A stretch of DNA of 64,000 bases from Yersinia enterocolitica (lineage in GTDB: Bacteria; Pseudomonadota; Gammaproteobacteria; Enterobacterales; Enterobacteriaceae), in the NCBI GenBank assembly GCA_002082245.2, contig NBTC02000002.1:4092001-4156000 (forward strand), in the 5' to 3' direction. The notes under the pieces are model-generated. The model was given only the letters and a program-made list of their open reading frames with translations. It made no database searches and was not told the origin of the DNA. This document shows, in pieces, positions 48,325-56,904 of this stretch. The translations under genes and the position numbers were made by a program. Position 1 is the stretch's first letter; each line of letters opens with the position of its first letter.

Positions 48325-49944
48325 TTAATCTAATGCCTCTTCCTGCACTTCTAACACATGGTATGCGGTTGAGCAGAACAGTGAATTCAAACGTTTCATA
48401 TCACCTAATAGCCCCATGTGCAGACTGCTGGTTTCAATACTCTGCACATTTTGTTGATGCAGGCGTTCAACGTGAGAGTGAGAATAGCGGCGATTTAATA
48501 AACGGAAACGATGCTTGGCACGACGTAGGCGTTTGGCGTTATTGATATCGCGGGATAAAAACACCGACATTCCTAAATCCAGATTGGCTACCAGACGGGT
48601 GTGCAGGGTATTTAACTCTTCAAACCCCTCGGCCGAAAATGGCTTACGAGCATTGAGTGACTTGGCTGCCACATCAGCAGTCATGCGGCCAATAATATCG
48701 CCGGCTTGTTGCAGATTAACCGCCGTATCAATAATTTCAGCCCAACGACGGGAATCAATCTCACCCAACTCATCCTGCTGGATTTGCGCTAAATAGAGTT
48801 TAATGGCGCTATACAGCATGTCGACTTCATCTTCCAACAAACTGACTTCATGCTTTTGCTGTTTATTCCCCTCCAGTACTTCTTTAAACCGCACGAGCAT
48901 CTGCTCCAGCACATCACCCATTCGCAGGGTTTCCCGCACTGCGTTTGCTAAGGCTAACGAAGGAGTATCGATGGCGGTAATATCAAGGTAGCGCGGGGCC
49001 GAGGGTTGTAGGGTAGTTTGGTCATCGCTGACTAATCGGCTACAGATACGAGTCATCACTCCAACAAATGGCAGCATCAACAAGCAGCGCAGCAGGTTAT
49101 AGAATACGTGGAAGTAAATGACGACTTCGGCGGCGGGCAAATTACGGCTAATGAGCCATTGCCCTAACATATTGACCCAAGGGAGGACTAAAATACAGCC
49201 GATCACTTTAAACAGTAGGCTGCCCAGCACCACTTGTCGGGAGATGGCATTCTGCCCACGGCTGCTGATCAGTGCCAGCAAACCACTGCCCAGATTAGAG
49301 CCAATCACAATACAGAGAGCGATATTTAGTGGAACTAAACCGGTAGCGGCCAGTGTGGCGGTCAGCAATACTGCGGCCAGACTGGAATAACTGATCATGG
49401 CGAACAGTGCGCCAATCAATAATGCCAGAATGGTATCACCGGTCAGAGATGAAAAAATGGCTTGCACGGCGGTTGCTTGCGTAATCGGCCCGGCGGCAGT
49501 GACAATCAGTTGCAGTGCCAGAATAATCAACCCGAGACCGATGCCTACCCGCCCCATCTGACCAATCCGACTTTTGCGCTGACCGAGGAAAACAATAACC
49601 CCACCCAGGATTAGCAACGGTGAGAGCCAGGAGAGATCAAATGTCAGCACCCGCGCCATCAGCGCCGTCCCGACATCTGCCCCTAACATAATTACTAAGG
49701 CCGGCGACAAGGAGATAAGCCCCTGCGATACAAATGAGATAACCAGTAACGCGGTAGCATTACTGCTCTGTACTAGCGCCGTGACACCAATACCGGCGAT
49801 AAAAGCCGTGGGTTTTTTCTGAATACTGGCGCTCAGAACCCGGCGCAGATCGGCACCATAAACACGCATGATACCGGTGCGAACAATGTGTGTTCCCCAC
49901 ACCAGCAGGGCGACAGAAGAAAGCAGATGAAGCAGAGTCAGCAT
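48325..49944 (-). CDS. yjbB: Na+/phosphate cotransporter-family protein YjbB
   Basis: Inner-membrane protein of about 539 residues. Two inverted Na/Pi-cotransporter repeats lie in residues 1-300, with the signature QSSNATALL in the first and SYSSLAAVLL in the second. A PhoU-like helical regulatory domain covers about 330-530 (LHQQNVQSIETSSLHMGLLGD). E. coli YjbB exports phosphate when intracellular levels are high. The ATG at 49944 matches the MLTLLHLLS start of the family; the upstream TTG adds seven residues without support. Confidence 0.9.
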   Translation of the reverse strand: MLTLLHLLSSVALLVWGTHIVRTGIMRVYGADLRRVLSASIQKKPTAFIAGIGVTALVQSSNATALLVISFVSQGLISLSPALVIMLGADVGTALMARVLTFDLSWLSPLLILGGVIVFLGQRKSRIGQMGRVGIGLGLIILALQLIVTAAGPITQATAVQAIFSSLTGDTILALLIGALFAMISYSSLAAVLLTATLAATGLVPLNIALCIVIGSNLGSGLLALISSRGQNAISRQVVLGSLLFKVIGCILVLPWVNMLGQWLISRNLPAAEVVIYFHVFYNLLRCLLMLPFVGVMTRICSRLVSDDQTTLQPSAPRYLDITAIDTPSLALANAVRETLRMGDVLEQMLVRFKEVLEGNKQQKHEVSLLEDEVDMLYSAIKLYLAQIQQDELGEIDSRRWAEIIDTAVNLQQAGDIIGRMTADVAAKSLNARKPFSAEGFEELNTLHTRLVANLDLGMSVFLSRDINNAKRLRRAKHRFRLLNRRYSHSHVERLHQQNVQSIETSSLHMGLLGDMKRLNSLFCSTAYHVLEVQEEALD

Positions 49945-49965
49945 AGTTAATCTCAGTTGTGGCAA

Positions 49966-50360
49966 GACCCATATCGTTGAACTGCCTCAACGACGGTTGA
50001 ACACACCTGAAAAGGCGGGTGGGCCTGGCTCTGTGTAAGTTAGATCCTATTTAAGTCTGTACAGTTTGAGGTTACGGCCATTTGACGATAAAACGGCCCG
50101 TTGATGGATGTTGCAGTGTTTTAACAGGGTTACCTTGTGGTGCAGGGCGACCGACATCTACACGCGGGTGAGTTAGGGGTAGATGTAAGGTCATTCCCCA
50201 GATAAAGGGGACTTGCAAGACGATATCGACACTAAACATGCCCCATTATAGCAATTTTTGCTGCCAATGACGTCAGTTGTGGGTTTTGGTAACAATACAG
50301 TGCGGCCAAGGTGCGGTTTGCCATCTGGTGGCGTGCGCTCTCTTGACCGCTTTTATGCTG
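49966..50360. other. Gene-free stretch with several dyads upstream of yjbB
   Basis: No convincing frame. Dyads seen: ACATCTAC with GTAGATGT around 50153-50186, TCCCC with GGGGA near 50194-50210, and a GGCC pair near 50076-50098. They could belong to a yjbB leader or an unannotated small RNA on the minus strand. No promoter or terminator assigned. Confidence 0.3.
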
Positions 50361-50456
50361 TTACCCAGCCACCCGCAGCCAGGCAAATAGCAGCGCCACC
50401 ATAATCACAACCACAGCCGTGGCAATCACTAAACGTTCAGCAAATAGACGTCGCAT
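50361..50456 (-). CDS. 31-residue single-span membrane protein after the ferric-reductase-like gene
   Basis: ATG at 50456, stop TAA at 50361. The product has a basic N-terminus (MRRLFAERL) and one hydrophobic helix (about residues 9-27, VIATAVVVIMVALLFAWL), ending RVAG. A strong Shine-Dalgarno GAGGAG lies 7 bp before the ATG and overlaps the TGA of the upstream flavocytochrome gene, 11 bp away, so coupling is likely. I know no family for it. Small single-span subunits accompany several respiratory and transport complexes (CydX, KdpF), so an accessory subunit is a reasonable guess. Predicted topology is cytoplasmic N-terminus. Confidence 0.65.
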   Translation of the reverse strand: MRRLFAERLVIATAVVVIMVALLFAWLRVAG

Positions 50457-50467
50457 CGGTAAACTCC

Positions 50468-51787
50468 TCAGGCAAAACTGTAGCGTTCTGAATGATACTT
50501 CGACATAGGAACACCGATTTCATTCAGTGCAGACTCGATAGCATCCATCATGACATTGGGGCCACATATAAAATACTCGTGACTGGCATAGGGAGGGGGC
50601 AAGTGCCGTTTGAACACCTCGGCATCAATGAATCCTTTTTCCCCTGTCCAGTCTGGCGCGGGGTTCGACAACACATGAACCACGACCAAATTAAGCCGTG
50701 ATTTTAATGCTTCTAACTCTTCACGAAAGGTGATCGATTCCCAATCTTTGCTGCCATAAAGTAGCAGGGCTGGCCGTTGGTCACCGCGATCAGCCAGTGT
50801 TCGCAACATACTCATCATTGGCGTTATCCCCACACCACCGGCGACCAGAACATGCATGTCTGCCGGATTTCCTAATGTGAATGCTCCATAGGGACCATCC
50901 AAATAGACCCGTTGCCCGATGGGGACTTTAGGTATGTTAGAGGTAAAATCCCCCAGATTGCGGATCGACATTTCCACGCGCCCGTCACTCACCTGTGCGC
51001 TGGATGAAAAAGAGAACGGATGGGCGGTAATGTTAAACGGGCTACCCCAAATGGTTAACCAACCGAACTGTCCGGGAGTGAAACGAAAACCGTCATGGCC
51101 ATCGGGCATCATTACTAAGGTGGCGGTATCACCCCGTTCCTGCCGTACTGCTACCACGCGATAGGGGCGTCGCAATATAAACAGCGGTTTGACTATCCGC
51201 ACATACAGTAGCAAACCAAACCAAAATAGAATCAGGCCAACCCAAAGTGCTCTTTTTAATGGGTCGTCGAGGTAAAACCCCCAGCCGACCATATGCATGA
51301 CCCCGGCAACAACCGCCACTACGGCCAGAATAATGTGAGATAAATGCCAGATTTCATAGCGTATTTTTAGTTGAACTCGCCACAATGCGGTAATAACCAA
51401 AGCAATTAATGCATAGGTTGATAGGGCGGCAAAACGGGCTCGCCACGGCGCGTCGAAGGAGTTTAGTAGTGCCAATAACTCTGGACGAACAACAAACAGG
51501 ATTAAGGGATGTGCGATAACCAGCCCGACTGCAATCAAAGAGATTCGGCGGTGGAAGTGATAGATAATATCCTCACCCCAAGGTTCGGTGACATAACGAA
51601 AACGGGCAGTCAGACCAAATTGTAGCCCCATTATTGCCAATCCGGCATAACCAAGGGCAATCGAAAACTCCGTCCAGAAATCTCGAGCTGGGGGTAATGT
51701 ACCGGTTAATAATGCCAACAGAGGGGCCAGAATAAAAAAAAGGTATATCCCAACCCAAATGACACTACGCACAGCATAAGTCGACAT
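50468..51787 (-). CDS. Ferric reductase-like transmembrane flavocytochrome
   Basis: About 439 residues. The N-terminal half has six membrane helices of the ferric-reductase/NOX type, with candidate haem His in YHFHRRISLIAVGLVIAHPL and in EIWHLSHIILAVVAVVAGVMH. The C-terminal half, about 215-439, is a ferredoxin-reductase-type module: FAD-binding HPFSFSSSA and NAD(P)-binding AGGVGITPMMSMLRTL, ending in FICGPNVMMDAIE. It should move electrons from NAD(P)H through FAD and haem across the inner membrane. The acceptor (ferric chelate, oxygen or other) is unknown. ATG 51787 chosen over GTG 51796. The 31-residue gene follows. Confidence 0.85.
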   Translation of the reverse strand: MSTYAVRSVIWVGIYLFFILAPLLALLTGTLPPARDFWTEFSIALGYAGLAIMGLQFGLTARFRYVTEPWGEDIIYHFHRRISLIAVGLVIAHPLILFVVRPELLALLNSFDAPWRARFAALSTYALIALVITALWRVQLKIRYEIWHLSHIILAVVAVVAGVMHMVGWGFYLDDPLKRALWVGLILFWFGLLLYVRIVKPLFILRRPYRVVAVRQERGDTATLVMMPDGHDGFRFTPGQFGWLTIWGSPFNITAHPFSFSSSAQVSDGRVEMSIRNLGDFTSNIPKVPIGQRVYLDGPYGAFTLGNPADMHVLVAGGVGITPMMSMLRTLADRGDQRPALLLYGSKDWESITFREELEALKSRLNLVVVHVLSNPAPDWTGEKGFIDAEVFKRHLPPPYASHEYFICGPNVMMDAIESALNEIGVPMSKYHSERYSFA

Positions 51788-51991
51788 ATTGCTCACACCA
51801 GAATTATGAATAACATGCCAATAAGTATACTAAGCGAAACATAAGATAACCATTTATAAACATCACCATAACAATCTTTGCCATCATATTCCTACAGAGA
51901 TTATTATTGGGTGAGATGACTCAATCTGCCAGATAATCGCATGTGAACATTAGTTTTTACGCGATAAATAGAGAAAAAATTTTAATCTATA

Positions 51992-52798
51992 ATGATTACC
52001 TCTGTCAGCTTTTCCATCTTTTTCAACTCATCACTGCGGGCAGCGGCTAAGTTTTTGTGTGCAGCGACCTCGCATTCGCTTCGTTCTGCTGTACTGATGT
52101 TAACCGATGAGACATTTTGGGGCCCGCAGGGGAATATCGTTGAAAGCGTTTGCGGCCACTCTGCTTTTAAACAACTGTATGGTGTGTCGTTTTTCGAATA
52201 CTGGTCGCAACCACAGACTCGCTCTCCTGAATATGATTTTCACACCGGGATGTCGGCGGTGGAAAACCTGGCTCTGGTACGTAGCTATCATTTCCCAGAC
52301 CATGCCACCGTTGTTGATATTGCGGGAGGGTTAGGCGGATTGCTGCTAAAAGTATTACAGGCTAATACGACACTGCACGGTATTTTGTTCGATCAAGCTC
52401 CGGTGCTGGAAAGACATCGTCTTGGTGAACTGGGGGATGACTCAAGATGGAGGCTCCAGCCTGGCAGTTTCTTCGAATCATGTCCTCCGGCAGATTTTTA
52501 CTTATTAAAATATATCACTCATGACTGGCCGGATGAAAAGACAACACTAATACTCCATAATTGTCGTAAGGCCATGCTTCCTAATGGAAAAGTCCTCATT
52601 ATGGATACCATTATTCCTGAAGGTAATATCCCTCACTTCGGGAAAAATATGGATCTGCTCTTGATGGGGAGCTTTGACGGTGGGAGAGAACGCCCCGAAG
52701 CTGAGCTGAAAGTGATACTCGCCGGAGCCGATCTGAAACTAAACTGCATCATAAATACCGGCAGTTACGTATCGATAATAGAGGCTGTTGCGCGTTGA
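51992..52798 (+). CDS. SAM-dependent O-methyltransferase, N-terminally truncated
   Basis: 268 residues of the caffeate/hydroxyindole O-methyltransferase family (Methyltransf_2). The SAM loop is VVDIAGGLGGLL, the catalytic His is in ITHDWPDEK, and the C-terminal part is complete. Full-length members are about 330-340 residues, and the N-terminal winged-helix dimerisation domain is mostly missing: similarity begins near LRSAVLMLTDETFW. The preceding 35 residues look unrelated and the upstream DNA is A+T-rich without a continuing frame. The start region has no good Shine-Dalgarno. Probably a decaying remnant, since dimerisation and substrate contacts would be lost. Confidence 0.6.
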   Translation: MITSVSFSIFFNSSLRAAAKFLCAATSHSLRSAVLMLTDETFWGPQGNIVESVCGHSAFKQLYGVSFFEYWSQPQTRSPEYDFHTGMSAVENLALVRSYHFPDHATVVDIAGGLGGLLLKVLQANTTLHGILFDQAPVLERHRLGELGDDSRWRLQPGSFFESCPPADFYLLKYITHDWPDEKTTLILHNCRKAMLPNGKVLIMDTIIPEGNIPHFGKNMDLLLMGSFDGGRERPEAELKVILAGADLKLNCIINTGSYVSIIEAVAR

Positions 52799-53116
52799 AT
52801 ATAGACCTATAAGCCTGACATTCGCCCATTTTTAGTGCTGATAAGAATAGGCGGATGAGCAGCTCTATCTACCTTGGGCAAGAGAACTGGTGGCATTGGC
52901 GTAGAAAATTCATAATTTCTCCATAATATAATCAGGTCATGATAAACATATTTAATTTGGTAACTATATTAAGTAAATACAATATCTTACGATTTTTTCT
53001 TCTGTGTATTAATTCTGCCAAATGTATCTAAGCGATCTATTAATCCTGTCAATTTATCAGAAGCTTGATGACGGAACCTGTTCATCGTATGCATAGATGG
53101 GTATCATTCCGACATT
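52799..53116. other. Gap upstream of the siderophore transporter operon
   Basis: No gene seen. A+T-rich, with the operon promoter presumably between about 53000 and 53116, just upstream of the Fur box. Confidence 0.4.
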
Positions 53117-53135
53117 AGTAATGCAAATCATTAGC
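53117..53135. promoter_or_regulatory. Fur box
   Basis: AGTAATGCAAATCATTAGC matches 14 of 19 positions of the consensus GATAATGATAATCATTATC, including both central TAATG/CATTA halves. It lies 46 bp upstream of the binding-protein start, so the ABC operon is expected to be repressed by Fe-Fur. Confidence 0.75.
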
Positions 53136-53180
53136 GTTAGCACTCAAGGATATTTACATCCCCACTTTTCAGGAGAGAAA

Positions 53181-54134
53181 ATGCAATTACGTCTAGCTTT
53201 ATTTTCGTCATTACTGGCCGCAACTGTTGCGATGACAGGGTGTGATGATTCATCTGCCGCGCCAGAAGAATCAGCCAAAATCAGTATTGAACATGCGCAA
53301 GGAACTACTCAGGTTCCACTAAACCCGCAAAAAGTCATCATACTGAACCCATCCGTGCTCGATACTGCCGATGCCCTGAACATTAAGGTGGCAGGTGTCC
53401 CGCAAACCAGTACTCATCTACCCGCATTTTTATCCAAATACAGCGGCACTGAATACCTGAATGCTGGCACATTATTCGAACCCGATTACGAGGCGTTAAG
53501 TCAGGCTAAACCTGACCTGATCATTGCCGGTGGCCGTGCTCATGATGCTTATGACAAACTTAGCGCTATCGCACCGACTATCGCACTTGATGTCGATACC
53601 AAGCACTTTACCCAGAGTCTGACTCAGCGTACTGAGCAACTGGCCTCTATCTTTGGTAAAGAAGAAGAAGCGAAGGCACTGCTGGGCAAATTCTCATCTC
53701 AGATAAACGAGATAAAGCAAAAATCAGCTAATGCCGGATCAGCCATGGTAGTGATGGTCAGCGGCGGGAAAATGTCGGCCTACACGCCGGGTTCCCGTTT
53801 CGGTTTTGTGTTTGATGAGTTAGGTTTCACCCCTGCGGCCACTTTCGAACAAACGGGTAGTCATGGGAATGTAGTGACCTCTGAATTCATTCTCAATGCT
53901 AATCCTGAGTGGTTGTTTGTACTGGATAGAGACAATGCCATTGGGCGTACTGAAGGCCAATCGGCACAACAGATTCTTGATAACCCACTGATCCATAAAA
54001 CCAAAGCATGGCAGAATGATCAGGTTATCTATCTCGACTCTTCCTCGCTCTATATTGCCGGTGGCGTACAGAGTTATACAAAACTGATGGATAAGGTCAG
54101 TGCTGTGTTGGATAAATCAGCGCCAGCGCAGTAA
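53181..54134 (+). CDS. Siderophore ABC transporter periplasmic binding lipoprotein
   Basis: 317 residues, type III periplasmic binding protein related to CeuE/FatB/YclQ/VctP. The signal peptide ends in a lipobox-like AMTGC with Cys21 (Met at -3 is unusual but tolerated). Family segments are EPDYEALSQAKPDLIIAGGRA and TPGSRFGFVFDELGFTPA. The ATG at 53181 follows AGGAGAG; the longer frame from 53097 crosses the Fur box. It is first of four genes (binding protein, two permeases, ATPase). The cognate substrate is probably a ferric siderophore; related proteins bind catecholates or petrobactin. The link to aerobactin is by neighbourhood only. Confidence 0.9.
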   Translation: MQLRLALFSSLLAATVAMTGCDDSSAAPEESAKISIEHAQGTTQVPLNPQKVIILNPSVLDTADALNIKVAGVPQTSTHLPAFLSKYSGTEYLNAGTLFEPDYEALSQAKPDLIIAGGRAHDAYDKLSAIAPTIALDVDTKHFTQSLTQRTEQLASIFGKEEEAKALLGKFSSQINEIKQKSANAGSAMVVMVSGGKMSAYTPGSRFGFVFDELGFTPAATFEQTGSHGNVVTSEFILNANPEWLFVLDRDNAIGRTEGQSAQQILDNPLIHKTKAWQNDQVIYLDSSSLYIAGGVQSYTKLMDKVSAVLDKSAPAQ

Positions 54135-54143
54135 TTCTCACTG

Positions 54144-55103
54144 ATGAAGAATCTTAGCTTTCTAGTTGGCCTGGTTATTTTACTGGGCCTGATGATCTGT
54201 AGCCTGTTTATCGGTGCCGGCCATGTCACTTTTGCCGATGTCTGGTCGGATCCCGATATGCGCGACATCTTTATACTTAGCCGGGTGCCACGAACGTTGG
54301 CATTAGTCCTTGCTGGCAGCGCCATGAGTGTTGCTGGCCTCATCATGCAGATGCTGACGCAGAACCGTTTTGTCGAACCTTCTATTGCGGGTACGACCCA
54401 GTCCGCCAGCCTTGGTTTATTGTTGGTCATGGTTTTCAGTCCATCAGCTCCGGTGATGGTGAAAATGTTGGTGGCTACGGTATTCGCGATGGGGGGGACG
54501 GCACTTTTTATGATGTTGTTGGCGCGAATGCGGATGAAATCAGCGCTGATGGTGCCGCTGACCGGCATTATGCTGGGGGCGGTATTTAGTGCAGTAACAA
54601 CCTTTGTGGCGATGGAGTTTGATCTCCTGCAATCGTTGGGCAGTTGGGAGTCTGGTGATTTCTCGGGTGTCTTGCAGGGTCGCTATGAGTTGTTGTGGAT
54701 AGTGGGAGCCTTAACGCTGATTGCCTGCCTAATCGCTGATCGTTTTACCGTGGCAGGCATGGGGCGGGATTTCTCGGTCAATGTTGGGCTAAATTATCAA
54801 CGCGTTATGCTGACGGGAATGTCTATTATAGCCATCATCAGCGGCGTGGTTGTGGTCGTGATTGGCGTGCTTCCTTTTCTCGGTTTGATTGTACCCAATA
54901 TTGTCAGTATGGCGATGGGAGATAACCTGCGCCGAACCATACCTTGGGTGAGTCTTTGTGGCGGTGGTCTGGTCGTGTTATGCGATATTATTGGTCGATT
55001 AATTAGCTACCCATTTGAAATCCCTGCCAGCGTTATTCTGGGCGCGATTGGTGCACTGGTTTTCCTATTATTAATTGTTAGGACAAAACGCCATGCAGGT
55101 TAA
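54144..55103 (+). CDS. Siderophore ABC transporter permease 1 (FecCD family)
   Basis: 319 residues with nine to ten membrane helices of the FecCD/BtuC family, closest in type to FatD/CeuB/YclN. Segments include RVPRTLALVLAGSAMSVAGLIMQMLTQNRFVEPS and the cytoplasmic coupling region GVLPFLGLIVPNIVSM, which contacts the ATPase. It starts 9 bp after the binding-protein stop. It overlaps the second permease by 11 bp and should form a heterodimer with it. Confidence 0.9.
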   Translation: MKNLSFLVGLVILLGLMICSLFIGAGHVTFADVWSDPDMRDIFILSRVPRTLALVLAGSAMSVAGLIMQMLTQNRFVEPSIAGTTQSASLGLLLVMVFSPSAPVMVKMLVATVFAMGGTALFMMLLARMRMKSALMVPLTGIMLGAVFSAVTTFVAMEFDLLQSLGSWESGDFSGVLQGRYELLWIVGALTLIACLIADRFTVAGMGRDFSVNVGLNYQRVMLTGMSIIAIISGVVVVVIGVLPFLGLIVPNIVSMAMGDNLRRTIPWVSLCGGGLVVLCDIIGRLISYPFEIPASVILGAIGALVFLLLIVRTKRHAG

Positions 55104-56100
55104 TGAGTATTCATCAAAAGGGAATTGGCTTCAGGGCGCAAATCGGGCATTAAGCATACCGGCAAAGCGGTTGTTACTGTTGAGCATTATTGCAGTCGCT
55201 GCGATTGTCATCTTCATGACAATTAATCTGGGAAGCAACATCCAGTATATTCTGGTGCATCGCGGTCTTATTCTAGCCACCATGCTGTTGGTGGCCTTTG
55301 CTGCGGGAGTTGCTACTGTCTTATTCCAAACAGTAACCAATAACCGTATTTTGACGCCATCAGTGATGGGATTAGAAGCACTGTTTATTCTCATCCAGAC
55401 CATGTTGGTGTTTTTTGTTGATGCCAATGGTTTCAGAGTGCTAGGTATTACGGGGAAATTTCTCTGTGAGTCGGCACTGCTGTTATTGTTCTCGGTGTTT
55501 CTTTACCGTTGGTTACTGACCGGTGTGGGGATCAATCTGCATAAGGTGCTGCTGGTTGGCTTGGTTTGTGGCACGTTGTTCCGCAGTCTATCGAGCCTGA
55601 TGCAACGTCTTCTTTCGCCGGGGGAGTTTGCCATATTGCAGGGGAGGGTGTTTGCCACCTTTACCCGAGCGCCAGCAGAGATTATTGCCGTTTCTACGGG
55701 GATAGTTGTAATTGTGGGCCTTATTGTTTGGCGCATGCGCCATTGTCTCGATATTATCGCCCTTGGTCGAAATACCGCAATTAATCTCGGCGTTGCCTAT
55801 CAGAAAAAGATAACCACTATTTTGCTGCTGGTCTCGCTGTTGGTCGCCATCTCTACAGCACTGGTGGGGCCGCTGACATTTTTAGGTTTGCTTATCGCTA
55901 ATTTGGCTTATCCAATTGTTGGTTCATTCCGCCATCAATATTTGCTACCCGGTGTTTTTCTGCTGGGAACCATTACATTGGTTGGTGGGCAATTGATTTT
56001 GGAGCGCTTACTGAATATGTCTGGGACATTATCGGTGGTTATTGAGTTTGTCGGTGGTGCGCTGTTTATTTATCTTTTAATAAAAAAGGCTCCGGTATGA
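55093..56100 (+). CDS. Siderophore ABC transporter permease 2 (FecCD family)
   Basis: 335 residues, related to FatC/CeuC/YclO. A hydrophilic N-terminus of about 30 residues precedes the membrane helices. Segments are HRGLILATMLLVAFAAGVATVLFQTVTNNRILTPSVMG (19 of these resemble the permease 1 motif) and the coupling helix region GPLTFLGLLIANLAYPIVG. ATG 55093 follows AGGAC and overlaps permease 1 by 11 bp; a start at 55075 lacks a ribosome-binding site. The stop overlaps the ATPase ATG (ATGA). Confidence 0.9.
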   Translation: MQVNEYSSKGNWLQGANRALSIPAKRLLLLSIIAVAAIVIFMTINLGSNIQYILVHRGLILATMLLVAFAAGVATVLFQTVTNNRILTPSVMGLEALFILIQTMLVFFVDANGFRVLGITGKFLCESALLLLFSVFLYRWLLTGVGINLHKVLLVGLVCGTLFRSLSSLMQRLLSPGEFAILQGRVFATFTRAPAEIIAVSTGIVVIVGLIVWRMRHCLDIIALGRNTAINLGVAYQKKITTILLLVSLLVAISTALVGPLTFLGLLIANLAYPIVGSFRHQYLLPGVFLLGTITLVGGQLILERLLNMSGTLSVVIEFVGGALFIYLLIKKAPV

Positions 56101-56855
56101 TTGAAATTAATGACATTAATAAAAAATACCAGGATACAGCGGTTCTCAATAATATAAATGAGAGCATTCCTTCTGGTGGTGTTACTTCAATCATTGGACC
56201 AAACGGTGCTGGCAAATCTACGTTATTGTCGATTATGAGCCGATTGCTGGCGCCTGATATTGGTAGTGTGCTGTTTAATGGCTTGGATGTGGCGAAAACC
56301 TCTGGCGATAAACTGGCGACTATTTTGTCAGTCTTACGTCAGGAAAATCACTTCACCAGCCGCCTGACTGTAGCAGATTTGGTTGGCTTCGGGCGCTATC
56401 CCTATTCAAAAGGGCGGCTCAACGAAAATGACCGTCAGTATATTGATGCTGCGATGGAGTTTCTTAATCTGGTGCCGCTGAAGGATCGCTATCTTGATGA
56501 GCTTTCGGGGGGGCAACGGCAACGCGCCTATGTAGCAATGGTGCTTTGTCAGGATACAAAATATATCCTGCTGGATGAGCCATTAAATAATTTAGATATG
56601 AAACATTGCGTTGCGATGATGAAACAATTGCGGCGTGCCGCAGATGAATTGCACAAAACCATTATTCTCGTTATCCACGATATCAATTTTGCTTCTGCGT
56701 ATTCTGACCACATTATTGCGATGAAGAATGGTGAGGTTATTTATCGAGGGGCACCCGCAGAGATTATGCAGCCCGATATTCTTGAAGAGATTTTCGATAT
56801 AAAAATCCGTATCGAAAAAGTACAAGATCAGCATATCGCGGTCTATTATCGTTAA
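56097..56855 (+). CDS. Siderophore ABC transporter ATPase
   Basis: 252 residues. Walker A GPNGAGKST (about 36-44), signature LSGGQRQRAYVAM (about 136-148), Walker B YILLDEPLNNLD and the switch His in LVIHDINFA are all intact. It is FepC/FatE/YclP-like and powers the two permeases encoded upstream; the 4-bp ATGA overlap suggests coupled translation. The bidirectional terminator follows 5 bp after the stop. Confidence 0.93.
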   Translation: MIEINDINKKYQDTAVLNNINESIPSGGVTSIIGPNGAGKSTLLSIMSRLLAPDIGSVLFNGLDVAKTSGDKLATILSVLRQENHFTSRLTVADLVGFGRYPYSKGRLNENDRQYIDAAMEFLNLVPLKDRYLDELSGGQRQRAYVAMVLCQDTKYILLDEPLNNLDMKHCVAMMKQLRRAADELHKTIILVIHDINFASAYSDHIIAMKNGEVIYRGAPAEIMQPDILEEIFDIKIRIEKVQDQHIAVYYR

Positions 56856-56859
56856 GGTG

Positions 56860-56895
56860 AAAAACGGGCGTAACTATATATTTACGCCCGTTTTT
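56860..56895. terminator. Bidirectional terminator between the ABC operon and iutA
   Basis: AAAAACGGGCGTAA (56860-56873) pairs perfectly with TTACGCCCGTTTTT (56882-56895) around an 8-nt loop. The A-run and T-run serve both strands, matching the convergent genes. Confidence 0.93.
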
Positions 56896-56904
56896 ATCCC
56901 GTGA

